Shown piece by piece: positions 1 to 8,016 of a DNA stretch of 64,000 bases. Each line of letters opens with the position of its first letter. Within the stretch, counting starts at the first letter, position 1. The notes beneath the pieces are model-generated. The model had not been told where the DNA came from. It searched no databases and was given only the letters and a program-made list of their open reading frames with translations. Made by a program: the position numbers and the translations under genes. This DNA comes from Sphingomonas prati (lineage in GTDB: Bacteria > Pseudomonadota > Alphaproteobacteria > Sphingomonadales > Sphingomonadaceae), in assembly GCF_014643515.1 (NCBI RefSeq), contig NZ_BMJP01000001.1, positions 62,001-126,000 of the forward strand, written 5' to 3'.

Positions 1-305
1 TAGCCGCGGCAGCGCTGGCGGGGTTTGCCGCGGCCGGGTGCGAAGGTGTCGGTCCGCTTGTCGTAGGACGCGTAGCGCCGCATGCAGGACGTCTGGTGCG
101 CGCTGTTCCCGCGCCCGGTGTTGCGCGCCTGGGTGGCCTTGCCGCCGCGCGAGGACTGGTTGCGATCGTTTCGCGACCCGGCGTTGTCGTTGCCGCGCGT
201 CTGGGTCGTGCGGCCTTCGTCGCGGTCTGGCGCGCGCTGGGCGAGGCTGGGGGTGGCCAGCAGCATCATCGCTGCCGCGGCCAAGGTGGTGGTGATGGTT
301 CGCAT
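1..305 (-). CDS. Small secreted BA14K-like protein (3' end cut by window)
   Basis: Reading the minus strand from an ATG at 305 gives at least 101 residues. A hydrophobic N-terminus ending in an S-L-A-Q cleavage-like site suggests export. The middle is low-complexity and rich in Arg, Asn and Gly. The end carries a motif resembling the BA14K-like family: a Cys, then R-R-Y-A-S-Y-D, then T-D-T-F and a final Cys about 25 residues after the first. The frame reaches base 1 with an incomplete codon TA-, so the next base outside the window probably completes either a stop or a last tyrosine. BA14K-type proteins are small secreted or surface proteins of alphaproteobacteria whose function is poorly known. 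It is divergent from the response regulator at 479. The family call rests on the motif only. Confidence 0.6.
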   Translation of the reverse strand, partial: MRTITTTLAAAAMMLLATPSLAQRAPDRDEGRTTQTRGNDNAGSRNDRNQSSRGGKATQARNTGRGNSAHQTSCMRRYASYDKRTDTFAPGRGKPRQRCRG

Positions 306-478
306 GGTTGCAAAGTCCTTGTTCGTTGTCACCGGGCCGCACGTGGCGGGGGCATGTGTCCGGGGGATGTCCGGCGTTGCAGGCTGCATGGACATGTCGG
401 GCGTGGCAGACACATGGCGGCAACACCGGTGGCTATGATATCGGCATAACAGCGGCGCATGGCGCGGCGGCTTGACCG

Positions 479-1234
479 GTGGGGACGCGCGTGCGGACGG
501 AAACGATGGTGGGCGCGGACAGCAGTGCGGGAGCCGATGCGCAGAGCGTCATCCTGATCGTCGACGACGATGCCGAGATTCGCACCTTGCTGGCCGAGCA
601 TCTCGCGTCGCGCGGATACCGGGCGCGGACCTGCAAGGATGCGGGCGAGATGGATGCGGCACTGGCGCGCGAAACGGTCGACCTGATCCTGCTGGACGTC
701 ATGATGCCGGGCGAGGATGGGCTGTCGGCATGTCGCCGGCTGGCGGATCGCGGCGGGCCGCCGGTCGTGCTGCTGAGCGCGCTTGGCCGCGAGCATGACC
801 GGATCAAGGGGCTGGAGACCGGGGCGAGCCATTATCTGGCCAAGCCTTGCAGCGCGCGAGAGGTGCTGGCGACCGTGCGGGCCGCGTTGCGGTCGCGCGG
901 CGGGGCGTCGGGGGCGGTCGGCGAGGCCTATGTCTTCGACGCGTGGCGGATCGACATCGCGGCGCATGAGCTGACCGATCCGGACGGCGTGCTGGTGCAG
1001 CTTACGGACGGCGAATTCGCTTTGCTGCGCGCGATGGTCGAGCGGCCGCGGCGGGTGCTGTCGCGCGACCAGCTGCTGCAATTCGCGCGCGGTCCGGACA
1101 GCGAGGCGTTCGACCGGGCGGTGGACGTGCAGGTCAGCCGGCTGCGCCGCAAGCTGCGCTGTCCGGGTGACGAGTTGATCCGCACCGTGAAGAACGAGGG
1201 GTATCTGTTCGTACCCCATGTCCGGCGGGGGTGA
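479..1234 (+). CDS. OmpR-family response regulator
   Basis: A 251-residue two-domain regulator. The receiver domain (about residues 23-135) has the acidic pair in V-D-D-D, the phospho-accepting Asp73 in L-L-D-V-M-M-P and the conserved Lys in A-K-P. The C-terminal winged helix (about 150-245) has the OmpR/PhoB signature: R-V-L-S-R-D-Q-L-L followed by V-D-V-Q-V-S-R-L-R-R-K-L. It should bind promoter DNA once phosphorylated by the kinase encoded immediately downstream, whose start overlaps this stop codon. The start used is GTG at 479; an in-frame ATG at 506 would remove nine residues and is equally possible. Target genes cannot be told from the sequence. Confidence 0.93.
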   Translation: MGTRVRTETMVGADSSAGADAQSVILIVDDDAEIRTLLAEHLASRGYRARTCKDAGEMDAALARETVDLILLDVMMPGEDGLSACRRLADRGGPPVVLLSALGREHDRIKGLETGASHYLAKPCSAREVLATVRAALRSRGGASGAVGEAYVFDAWRIDIAAHELTDPDGVLVQLTDGEFALLRAMVERPRRVLSRDQLLQFARGPDSEAFDRAVDVQVSRLRRKLRCPGDELIRTVKNEGYLFVPHVRRG

Positions 1235-2559
1235 TGGCGGAGCGTCGGATCACGACGCCGCTGTACCTGCGGATGTTCACGATCGTGCTGGCGTGCGTCG
1301 GGGCGGTGCAGCTGCTGAACATCGCGTTCGTCGTGCTGATCGGGCCGCCATTGCCTCGCATCTATACGGTGGAGCAGGTCGCCGAGGCGCTGCGGCGCGG
1401 CGGGGACCCGGCCGGCCAGATCGTCGTGACGCCGGCGGCCACGGCGCGCAACGAAGACAATGCCCGTACCGTGACGCTGCGCAAGGCGATCGCGCGGCAG
1501 CTGGCGGTGCCGGTCGAGCGGGTTCGGATCGCCGGCGTGCCGAGCCCGCGGCCGGACGGGCCGCTGTTCGGCCCGGGGCGGATGCGGCGGCCGGACGTGC
1601 GGCAGGAGATCCTGCTCGGCGGGTTCAGCGTCGCGGTGCGGCGCGGCGACGGCAGCTGGCTGTCCGCGCAACCGGTGCGGACCGGGTTCGAACGGTGGCG
1701 GATCGGGGCGCTGGCGCTAATCGTCGCATCGCTGCTGGCGGCGATCGGCTTTGCCTGGCTGCTGACGCGGTGGGTGGCGCGACCGATCACGCTGTTTGCG
1801 GAGGCGGCCGAGCGGCTGGGGCAGGACCCGCGCGGCGCGCCGGTGCCGCTGGAGGGACCGCCCGAGATCGCGCATGCGGCCAAGGCGTTCAACGAGATGC
1901 AGCGCCGGTTGAAAGGTTATGTCGAGGACCGGACGATCATGATCGGCGCGGTGGCGCACGACCTGCGCACGCCGCTGATGCGGCTGGCGTTGCAGATGGA
2001 GCGGTTGCCGGCGCAGTATCGCCCGGCCTGCGAGCGGGCGATCGCGGAGATGGACGCGATGATCTCCGCCGCGACGGATTATGTCCGCGACGTCAGCGAA
2101 CCGAGCGCGCGGCGACGGCTGGACCTGCGATCGTTGGCCGAGGCGGTGGTGGACGATTTCGTCGATGGCGGCGGCGACGTGACGATCGTGTCGGGACCGA
2201 AGCTGGTCGTGGAAGGCGATCCCATCTCGTTGCGGGCGGTGCTGAACAACCTGATCGGCAATGCGCTGCGGTACGCGCAGGATGCCACGGTCGAGCTGGC
2301 CGAGGTCGAGGGCGCGACCGAGATCCGTGTGCGGGACCATGGACCGGGCATTCCGGCGGAGGACCTGGAACGGGTGTTCGAGCCGTTTTTCCGCGGCGAA
2401 CGGTCGCGCAACCGCGAGACGGGGGGCGTGGGGCTGGGCCTGGCGAGCGTGCGTGGGATCGTGCGCGCGCATGGCGGGGAAGTGACGGTGCTGAACCATC
2501 CCGACGGCGGCGTGATCGCGACCGTCATGCTGCCCGCGCGGCGCGACCGTCCGGCGTAG
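1231..2559 (+). CDS. Two-component sensor histidine kinase
   Basis: A 442-residue inner-membrane kinase that pairs with the response regulator just upstream. The start region reads GTGATG, so GTG at 1231 or ATG at 1234 both overlap the regulator's TGA, which indicates translational coupling. Transmembrane segments lie near residues 12-37 and 155-177 and enclose a periplasmic sensor domain of about 115 residues. A HAMP linker follows. The H-box is H-D-L-R-T-P-L with the phospho-accepting His243; the N-box is N-N-L-I-G-N-A; G-boxes are D-H-G-P-G-I-P and G-V-G-L-G-L-A. All catalytic boxes look intact. The general architecture is EnvZ-like; the signal sensed is unknown. Confidence 0.93.
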   Translation: MMAERRITTPLYLRMFTIVLACVGAVQLLNIAFVVLIGPPLPRIYTVEQVAEALRRGGDPAGQIVVTPAATARNEDNARTVTLRKAIARQLAVPVERVRIAGVPSPRPDGPLFGPGRMRRPDVRQEILLGGFSVAVRRGDGSWLSAQPVRTGFERWRIGALALIVASLLAAIGFAWLLTRWVARPITLFAEAAERLGQDPRGAPVPLEGPPEIAHAAKAFNEMQRRLKGYVEDRTIMIGAVAHDLRTPLMRLALQMERLPAQYRPACERAIAEMDAMISAATDYVRDVSEPSARRRLDLRSLAEAVVDDFVDGGGDVTIVSGPKLVVEGDPISLRAVLNNLIGNALRYAQDATVELAEVEGATEIRVRDHGPGIPAEDLERVFEPFFRGERSRNRETGGVGLGLASVRGIVRAHGGEVTVLNHPDGGVIATVMLPARRDRPA

Positions 2560-2660
2560 GTCCGGCGCCGATTTACGCGGCGGGCGCGCAGGCCTCGCGT
2601 GCAATCTGGCAGACATGCGGTCGCGGCAATCGGGGGGCTTCCTTAACGACGGATTTACCT

Positions 2661-2858
2661 ATGCCGTGCGCCCAGTCCAATTGTGATCACCGTCATTCGC
2701 CGGGAAAGGCGCAGATCGACGATGCGGGCGTGAAGCGCGCGCGATGCCGGATCTGCGGGCTGAAGCTGCGCCGCGGGGTGGGTACGCGGACGTGGATCAT
2801 CGCGGACAGCATCGGCGCGCCGGCTCGGCCGGACGAGCGGCGGGCCGAGTTCGGGTAG
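2661..2858 (+). CDS. Small putative zinc-ribbon protein
   Basis: A 65-residue protein starting at ATG 2661, about 100 bases after the kinase. It has a cysteine/histidine pattern that could hold one zinc ion: C-x4-C-x-H-x-H near the N-terminus and C-R-I-C-G about 25 residues later. The C-terminal half is basic, then Arg/Glu-rich. I do not recognise a named family. The composition and third-position G bias match the neighbouring genes, and the Cys pairs argue for a real protein. It could bind nucleic acid, but that is inference. Confidence 0.5.
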   Translation: MPCAQSNCDHRHSPGKAQIDDAGVKRARCRICGLKLRRGVGTRTWIIADSIGAPARPDERRAEFG

Positions 2859-2933
2859 CGCGCGGCCGGGATCGGCCCTAGGCGAGCCTGTAGACGTCCG
2901 CGGACAGTGCGGCGTTCGGAACGGAGGATCGCG

Positions 2934-3293
2934 GTGGTCGTGGCGGCAAAGGCGTGGGACGGCGGCATCGTCCGGATCTGGCTGGAGAAGCGCGTCGTCG
3001 CGGCGCGGGCGGAGCAGGTTTCGGCCGAACGCGGCGGGCGGGCGCAGCAGGACGATTGCGACAAGGCGACTGCCGAGGAGATGGTCTGCACGCTGTTAAA
3101 GGGGAAGCCCGCGGTGGACGACCAGCAGGCGTTCGCGGGCGAATTGCGGGCGTTGCTGGAGCGCGACGACTATGTCTGGCGCGGCGTGTATGACGACACG
3201 CGGTTCGACCGGCATGTCCGGACGTTCGTGCGCAAGCTGATCCGCATGGCCAAGACGAACGACGGGTTCGAGAATGTCGCGCACTATCAGTGA
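2934..3293 (+). CDS. Hypothetical protein
   Basis: A 119-residue protein. The start chosen is GTG at 2934 because a good Shine-Dalgarno sequence, GGAGG, lies six bases before it; an upstream in-frame GTG at 2907 has none. The protein is hydrophilic and charged, with no signal peptide or membrane segment. The N-terminal part is helical in character. The C-terminal part contains W-R-G-V-Y-D-D-T-R-F and several basic residues, suggesting a compact soluble domain. I recognise no family. It lies 67 bases before rsgA on the same strand and may be co-transcribed with it, but there is no functional link visible. Confidence 0.55.
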   Translation: MVVAAKAWDGGIVRIWLEKRVVAARAEQVSAERGGRAQQDDCDKATAEEMVCTLLKGKPAVDDQQAFAGELRALLERDDYVWRGVYDDTRFDRHVRTFVRKLIRMAKTNDGFENVAHYQ

Positions 3294-3360
3294 GGGCAGG
3301 TGCTTTCGTGGGGCGCTTGGCCCATATCGGCACGTGACCGCGGAACGGTCGCGATGAAGG

Positions 3361-4371
3361 ATGCGCGCGCATTTTATGGAAACGACCGACGAGACGCTGG
3401 ACGAGCTTGGCTGGAACGCGCATTTCGCTGCGCAGGTTTCGGACGACGAGGCTGATTACTGCCATCCGGTCCGGGTGATGTCGGTGCATCGCGGCAAGAT
3501 CGCGGTGGCGGGGGCGGGATCGCGCGGGTTCGTGGCACCGTCGATCCCGGGGGCCGCGCCGGGCGACGATCATCCGACGGTGGGCGACTGGTTGCTGATC
3601 GACGGCGCGTCGCAGCTGCCGCTCCGCGTGTTGGGGCGGATGAACCTGTTCAAGCGGCGCGCGCCGGGTGATCCGCGCAAGGAGCAGATGATCGCTGCGA
3701 ATGTCGACACGGTGTTCATCGTCGCATCGTGCAACCAGGATTTCAGCGTCGCACGGCTCGAACGCTATCTGGTGCTGGCGCGCGAGGTGGGCGTGCATCC
3801 GGTGGTGGTGCTGACCAAGACCGACCTGACCGACGACGTGGACGGGTTCGTGGCGGCGGCGCGCGCGATCGAACCGGGATTGCTGGTCGAGCCGGTCGAC
3901 GGGCGCGATCCGGCAAGCGTCGCGCGGCTGGCGACATGGTGCGGGCCAGGCAAGACGGTGGCGTTCCTCGGATCGTCCGGGGTGGGCAAGTCCACGCTGG
4001 TCAACACGCTGCGCGGGTCGGACAGCATCGCGACGCAGGCGATCCGTGCGCATGACGGCACCGGCCGGCACACCACGACGGTGCGGGAAATGCACCGGCT
4101 GGCGCTGGGCGGCTGGCTGCTCGACTTGCCGGGGATGCGCGAGTTGCAACTGACGGAGGCGGCGGGCGGCATCGCCGAGGTGTTCGACGATTTCGCGCTG
4201 GTGGCGCAGGATTGCCGCTTCTCGGACTGTTCGCACGGCAAGGAGCCGGGCTGTGCGGTGCGTGCTGCGATCGCGGAGGGCACCCTGACCATCGAGCGGT
4301 TCGAGCGCTGGCAGAAGCTGGAAGCGGCCGAAGCGGTCGTCGCGCGCCCGGCCAAGCGGCGGTCGCGCTAG
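3361..4371 (+). CDS. rsgA: Ribosome small-subunit biogenesis GTPase RsgA
   Basis: A 336-residue circularly permuted GTPase that checks late maturation of the 30S ribosomal subunit. An N-terminal OB-fold is followed by the permuted G domain: the G4-type motif T-K-T-D-L comes before the P-loop G-S-S-G-V-G-K-S (residues 204-211) and the D-L-P-G-M-R G3 motif. The C-terminus has the family's zinc cluster with C-R-F-S-D-C-S-H and a further Cys in G-C-A-V. The order G4-G1-G3 is diagnostic. Start ATG 3361 is used; an in-frame ATG at 3376 (M-E-T-T-D) is possible. The nearest downstream gene is the Na+/H+ antiporter. Confidence 0.95.
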   Translation: MRAHFMETTDETLDELGWNAHFAAQVSDDEADYCHPVRVMSVHRGKIAVAGAGSRGFVAPSIPGAAPGDDHPTVGDWLLIDGASQLPLRVLGRMNLFKRRAPGDPRKEQMIAANVDTVFIVASCNQDFSVARLERYLVLAREVGVHPVVVLTKTDLTDDVDGFVAAARAIEPGLLVEPVDGRDPASVARLATWCGPGKTVAFLGSSGVGKSTLVNTLRGSDSIATQAIRAHDGTGRHTTTVREMHRLALGGWLLDLPGMRELQLTEAAGGIAEVFDDFALVAQDCRFSDCSHGKEPGCAVRAAIAEGTLTIERFERWQKLEAAEAVVARPAKRRSR

Positions 4372-4455
4372 CGGCGGCTTGCCGGGGTGGGAAGGGTTGC
4401 CCGCGGTGCCCGTGCATGCAAGGCGGGCGCTTCGGTGAACGATCGGGACGATGAT

Positions 4456-6039
4456 ATGGACCCGGTAGAGAATTTCGAGCTGATCATCGCGATGTTCCTG
4501 GCGGTGCTGGCGCTGCATTATGTCGCGCGGCGACTGGCGCTGCCGCCCGCGGTGGCCCTGCTGACCGGTGGCGGGGCGCTGGCGTTCGTGCCGGGTTTGC
4601 CGACGGTGGCGATCGATCCGGAACTGGTGCTGGTCATCTTCCTGCCGCCACTGCTGATGGACGGGGCGTGGTTCACCGCGCTGGCGTCGTTCCGGCGGCA
4701 TATTGCGGGCATCCTGTCGCTGGCGGTTGGGGCGGTGTTCTTCACGACCGCGGTCGTGGCGGTGGTCGCCAAGCTGCTGATGCCGGCGCTGCCCTGGGCG
4801 GCGTGCGCGGCGCTCGGCGCGATCGTGTCGCCACCCGATGCGGTGTCGGCGCGTGCCGTGTTGCAGCGGGTGAAGCTGCCGCGCCGGCTGTCGACGTTGC
4901 TGGAGGGCGAGAGCCTGCTGAACGATGCCGCCGGGCTGGTGCTGTTCCGGTTCGCGGTGGCGGCGATGCTGACCGGCAGTTTCAGTCTGAGTGAGGCGGC
5001 GGGCAGTTTCGTCCTGCTCGTCGTGGGCGGGATCGCGGTCGGCGGGGCGATCGGGGCGCTGTGGGTGCTGTTGCTGCGGCGGCTGGGCGACGATCACCTG
5101 ATGATCGTGGCGACGGTACTGGTGTGCTGGTCCGCCTATATCGCGGGCGAGATGCTCGATGTGTCGGGTGTGATCGCGACGGTGGCCGCCGGGCTGACCT
5201 GCGGCTGGTACCAGCATGTCGTGTTCGCGGCGAGCGTGCGGTTGCGCGCGCATGCGTTCTGGCAGGTACTGGTGTTCCTGATGGAAGCGGCGGTGTTCAT
5301 GCTGATCGGCTTTTCGCTGCGCGGGGTGCTCGACCGGGTCGGGGGCGTGGGTGTCGTATTCGACACGATGGCTGGGCCGGTGCTGCTGATCGTACTAGCG
5401 GTGATCGTCGCGCGGTTCCTGTGGGTGTTCGGCGTGGACGGCGTGCTGATCCTGCTGCGCCGGTTCGGCTGGAGCGGGGTCCGGCCGCTCGGGGCGGGAT
5501 CGGCGCTGATCATGAGCTGGGCGGGGATGCGCGGCGTGGTGACGCTGGCGGTCGCGCTGTCGCTGCCCGACACGATGCCGGGGCGCGACATGATGCTGGT
5601 GACGGCGTTCGCGGTGATCCTGGTCACCGTGCTGTTGCAGGGGACGTCGCTCGGGCTCGTCATCCGGATGGCGGGCAAGGACGATGTCGATCCGGCCGCG
5701 CCGCCGCTCGACCTGCAGGCGGCGGAGAACGCGGTCTACAAGGCGCAGCTGGCGGCGGTGGAGGGGCTGGCCTTTTCAGAGGACGGCCGCGAGCTGCACC
5801 CGCAACTGCTACGCCGCTATCGGACGCGGGCGACGGCGTCCGACAGTTTCGAGGGCACGGCGGAGGAGCGCACGGCGGCGATCGACAGCCATTTCGACAC
5901 AATCATCGCCGCGGTCGATGCGGGCCGGGCGGCGCTGGTCCGGATGCACCGGGACGGTCAGATCGACGACGAGATCCTGCACGACCTCGAACGCGACCTC
6001 GACCTGGAGGAACTGGCGGCGGCCGCGGCGAAGGGCTGA
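4456..6039 (+). CDS. CPA1-family Na+/H+ antiporter
   Basis: A 527-residue membrane protein with about twelve hydrophobic segments in the first 410 residues (Na_H_Exchanger family) and a hydrophilic cytoplasmic C-terminal tail of about 110 residues. Family landmarks include S-P-P-D-A-V-S-A-R in an early helix and L-L-E-G-E-S-L-L-N-D-A-A-G, which carries the Asp of the ion site. It should exchange cytoplasmic Na+ (or K+) for protons for pH and salt homeostasis. Start ATG 4456 was chosen because hydrophobic sequence begins right after it; GTG 4435 and ATG 4387 add only a charged leader. It is convergent with the GGDEF-EAL gene, with six bases between the stops. Ion specificity is not visible. 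Confidence 0.9.
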   Translation: MDPVENFELIIAMFLAVLALHYVARRLALPPAVALLTGGGALAFVPGLPTVAIDPELVLVIFLPPLLMDGAWFTALASFRRHIAGILSLAVGAVFFTTAVVAVVAKLLMPALPWAACAALGAIVSPPDAVSARAVLQRVKLPRRLSTLLEGESLLNDAAGLVLFRFAVAAMLTGSFSLSEAAGSFVLLVVGGIAVGGAIGALWVLLLRRLGDDHLMIVATVLVCWSAYIAGEMLDVSGVIATVAAGLTCGWYQHVVFAASVRLRAHAFWQVLVFLMEAAVFMLIGFSLRGVLDRVGGVGVVFDTMAGPVLLIVLAVIVARFLWVFGVDGVLILLRRFGWSGVRPLGAGSALIMSWAGMRGVVTLAVALSLPDTMPGRDMMLVTAFAVILVTVLLQGTSLGLVIRMAGKDDVDPAAPPLDLQAAENAVYKAQLAAVEGLAFSEDGRELHPQLLRRYRTRATASDSFEGTAEERTAAIDSHFDTIIAAVDAGRAALVRMHRDGQIDDEILHDLERDLDLEELAAAAAKG

Positions 6040-6045
6040 GCGCGG

Positions 6046-7893
6046 TTAGTCGCGGCGTTCGGCGGAGGGCAGGAGCTTTTTGAGCGAGGGCTCGTTTCCG
6101 GCGGGTTGCGAACAGTCGAGCAGCAGCGTGGTGATGGTCGTGCGATCGACTGCACGCGAGAAGAGATAGCCCTGCCCCAGAACGCATCCCATCGATCTCA
6201 GGAGCTGTGCCTGATCCTCGGTCTCGATCCCTTCGGCGACAACCCGGATGTTGAGCTGCCCCGCGATGCGGATCAGCCCTTCGACGATCGCCATGCTGCC
6301 GTCGCCGGGGTGGAGCCGATCAACAAAGCTCTTGTCGATCTTGATGATGTCGACGGGCACGGTCAGGAGGTGGGTGAGCGAGGCGAAGCCGGTACCGAAA
6401 TCGTCGAGCGCCACGCGCAGGCCCTTTGACCGGAGCGCCTTGATCGCGCGTTCGGTGACGTGGTCGCCGTGGCCCATATAGACCGATTCGGTGACTTCGA
6501 GGATCACGTGCTTCAGTGGGACGGCGTGGGCGTGGAACGCCGCCTCCAGCACCTGATCGACGCGGCCATGAATGTCGGCGGACGACACGTTGATGCCGAC
6601 ATGCTGGATCGGAATGCCGAGATCGAGCCAGCCCCGCACGTCGGCGGCGACCAGCGCCATCATCCGCGCGGTCAATTCGGTGGCGATGTGGACGTCGGTG
6701 GTGGCCTCGTGGAACAGTGCAGCCGGGACGATCCGGTCATCGACCCGCATGCGGCACAGCGCCTCCAGCCCGACGATCTCCAGCGTGTCGAGCCGGACGA
6801 TCGGCTGGTAATAGGCTTCGATCCGGCCCTCGCGCAGCGCCAGATCGACGTCCTGAATGGCGGTGAGGCGGCGCGTGATGCTGGTCCCGAGCCCCGGCCA
6901 GAAGCGCACGAAGGCACCGCGGCAGCTTTCCTTGGCATGGTACAGTGCGAAATCGGCATTCTGGTGGACCTGTTGCGGGGTCGGATCGTCCGTGGCGACC
7001 AGCGCGCCGCCGATCGTGCCGCGCGGCACGACGATGTTGCCGCCGCAATCGGCGGGGCGGACCAGGACGGCCAAGATACGCTCGGCCGTTTGGGCAAGGT
7101 CGGACAGCGCGTCCGGCGACTGGAGGATGACGGCAAATTCATCGCCGCCGAGCCGGAAGGCGCGGTCCGGGTGGACCGCCTCGGAAATCCGTTTGCTCGC
7201 GATCTGCAACATGCAGTCGCCGGTGGCATGACCGAAGATGTCGTTGGCGATCTTCAGATTGTCGAGGTCGATGACGAGCAGGCCCCAGGCGCCGGGCACG
7301 TCGCAACGCAGATGGCGCAGGGCGGCGTCGAATGCTGCGCGGTTGTTGAGGTTCGTCAGTGCATCGGTGAAGGCGCGGCGTTCATGCTCGACGACCCGCT
7401 GGTGCCGTTCGATCGCGATGGCGCTGAGATGCAGACAATGCGCGACGACGTCCTGTTCCGCATCGCTCGGCCCGCGGCGGTCGCGATAGTAGAGCGTGAA
7501 GGTTCCGATCGCGTCGCCCAGTCCGTTCAGGATGGGGCTGGACCAGCAGGCTAGCAGGCCGAGCGGAAGCGACAGATGCCGGTAGCGGTGCCAGTGCGGA
7601 TCGGTCGCGATGTCGATCGTGGTGACGCCGGTGCGGAGATACGCGGCGGCGCCGCACGACCCGGAGTCGAGACCAACCGCGACACCGTCGAACTGGCGTG
7701 GATAGTCGTCCGGCAGGCTGGGCGCGGCGAGCGGGTGAAGCGTGTCGTCGCCATCGACGGTCATGACCGAGCAGACCACGCCGGGCAGCAGGCGTTCGAC
7801 CTCGACGCAGAGCCGCACCGCGGTGCGTTCCAGCGTCTTACCCTTCGCGATCATCTCCAGGATGACGTTCTGGAGTTCGATCAAGGATCCCAC
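6046..7893 (-). CDS. GAF-GGDEF-EAL cyclic-di-GMP enzyme
   Basis: A 615-residue protein with a GAF sensor (about residues 10-160), a diguanylate cyclase domain (about 170-335) and an EAL phosphodiesterase domain (about 350-600). The cyclase motif is the canonical G-G-D-E-F at residues 249-253. The EAL motif is E-A-L-C-R at 377-381, with N-V-S-S, D-D-F-G-T-G and the I-D-K-S-F motif downstream. Both catalytic domains therefore look competent on sequence and the net activity on c-di-GMP cannot be predicted. No transmembrane segment is seen, so it is probably cytosolic. The start is GTG 7893 with a weak ribosome-binding site. The PAS-LuxR regulator upstream on the same strand may belong to the same sensory circuit. 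Confidence 0.92.
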   Translation of the reverse strand: MGSLIELQNVILEMIAKGKTLERTAVRLCVEVERLLPGVVCSVMTVDGDDTLHPLAAPSLPDDYPRQFDGVAVGLDSGSCGAAAYLRTGVTTIDIATDPHWHRYRHLSLPLGLLACWSSPILNGLGDAIGTFTLYYRDRRGPSDAEQDVVAHCLHLSAIAIERHQRVVEHERRAFTDALTNLNNRAAFDAALRHLRCDVPGAWGLLVIDLDNLKIANDIFGHATGDCMLQIASKRISEAVHPDRAFRLGGDEFAVILQSPDALSDLAQTAERILAVLVRPADCGGNIVVPRGTIGGALVATDDPTPQQVHQNADFALYHAKESCRGAFVRFWPGLGTSITRRLTAIQDVDLALREGRIEAYYQPIVRLDTLEIVGLEALCRMRVDDRIVPAALFHEATTDVHIATELTARMMALVAADVRGWLDLGIPIQHVGINVSSADIHGRVDQVLEAAFHAHAVPLKHVILEVTESVYMGHGDHVTERAIKALRSKGLRVALDDFGTGFASLTHLLTVPVDIIKIDKSFVDRLHPGDGSMAIVEGLIRIAGQLNIRVVAEGIETEDQAQLLRSMGCVLGQGYLFSRAVDRTTITTLLLDCSQPAGNEPSLKKLLPSAERRD

Positions 7894-8016
7894 GAGATTA
7901 AAGCCACTATCAAACAGTCGGCCGGCCTATTTGCCTGCGGCCGAGTCAGTAGCGCCTTTTCGTTGACGAAACCTTAGCATGGGTTGGTCGACAGACGTCG
8001 CCCGCCCGGCTCGGGT

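Noticed and set aside
1218-2660. Long frame that runs through the kinase gene in another phase
   Set aside because: Its sequence is a shadow of the kinase; only the tail from the ATG at 2661 makes a plausible small protein, which is listed separately.
2878-5253. Long minus-strand open frame over rsgA and the antiporter
   Set aside because: It is antisense to two well-recognised genes, has Arg/His-rich low-complexity sequence and no domain; such frames are common in very GC-rich DNA.
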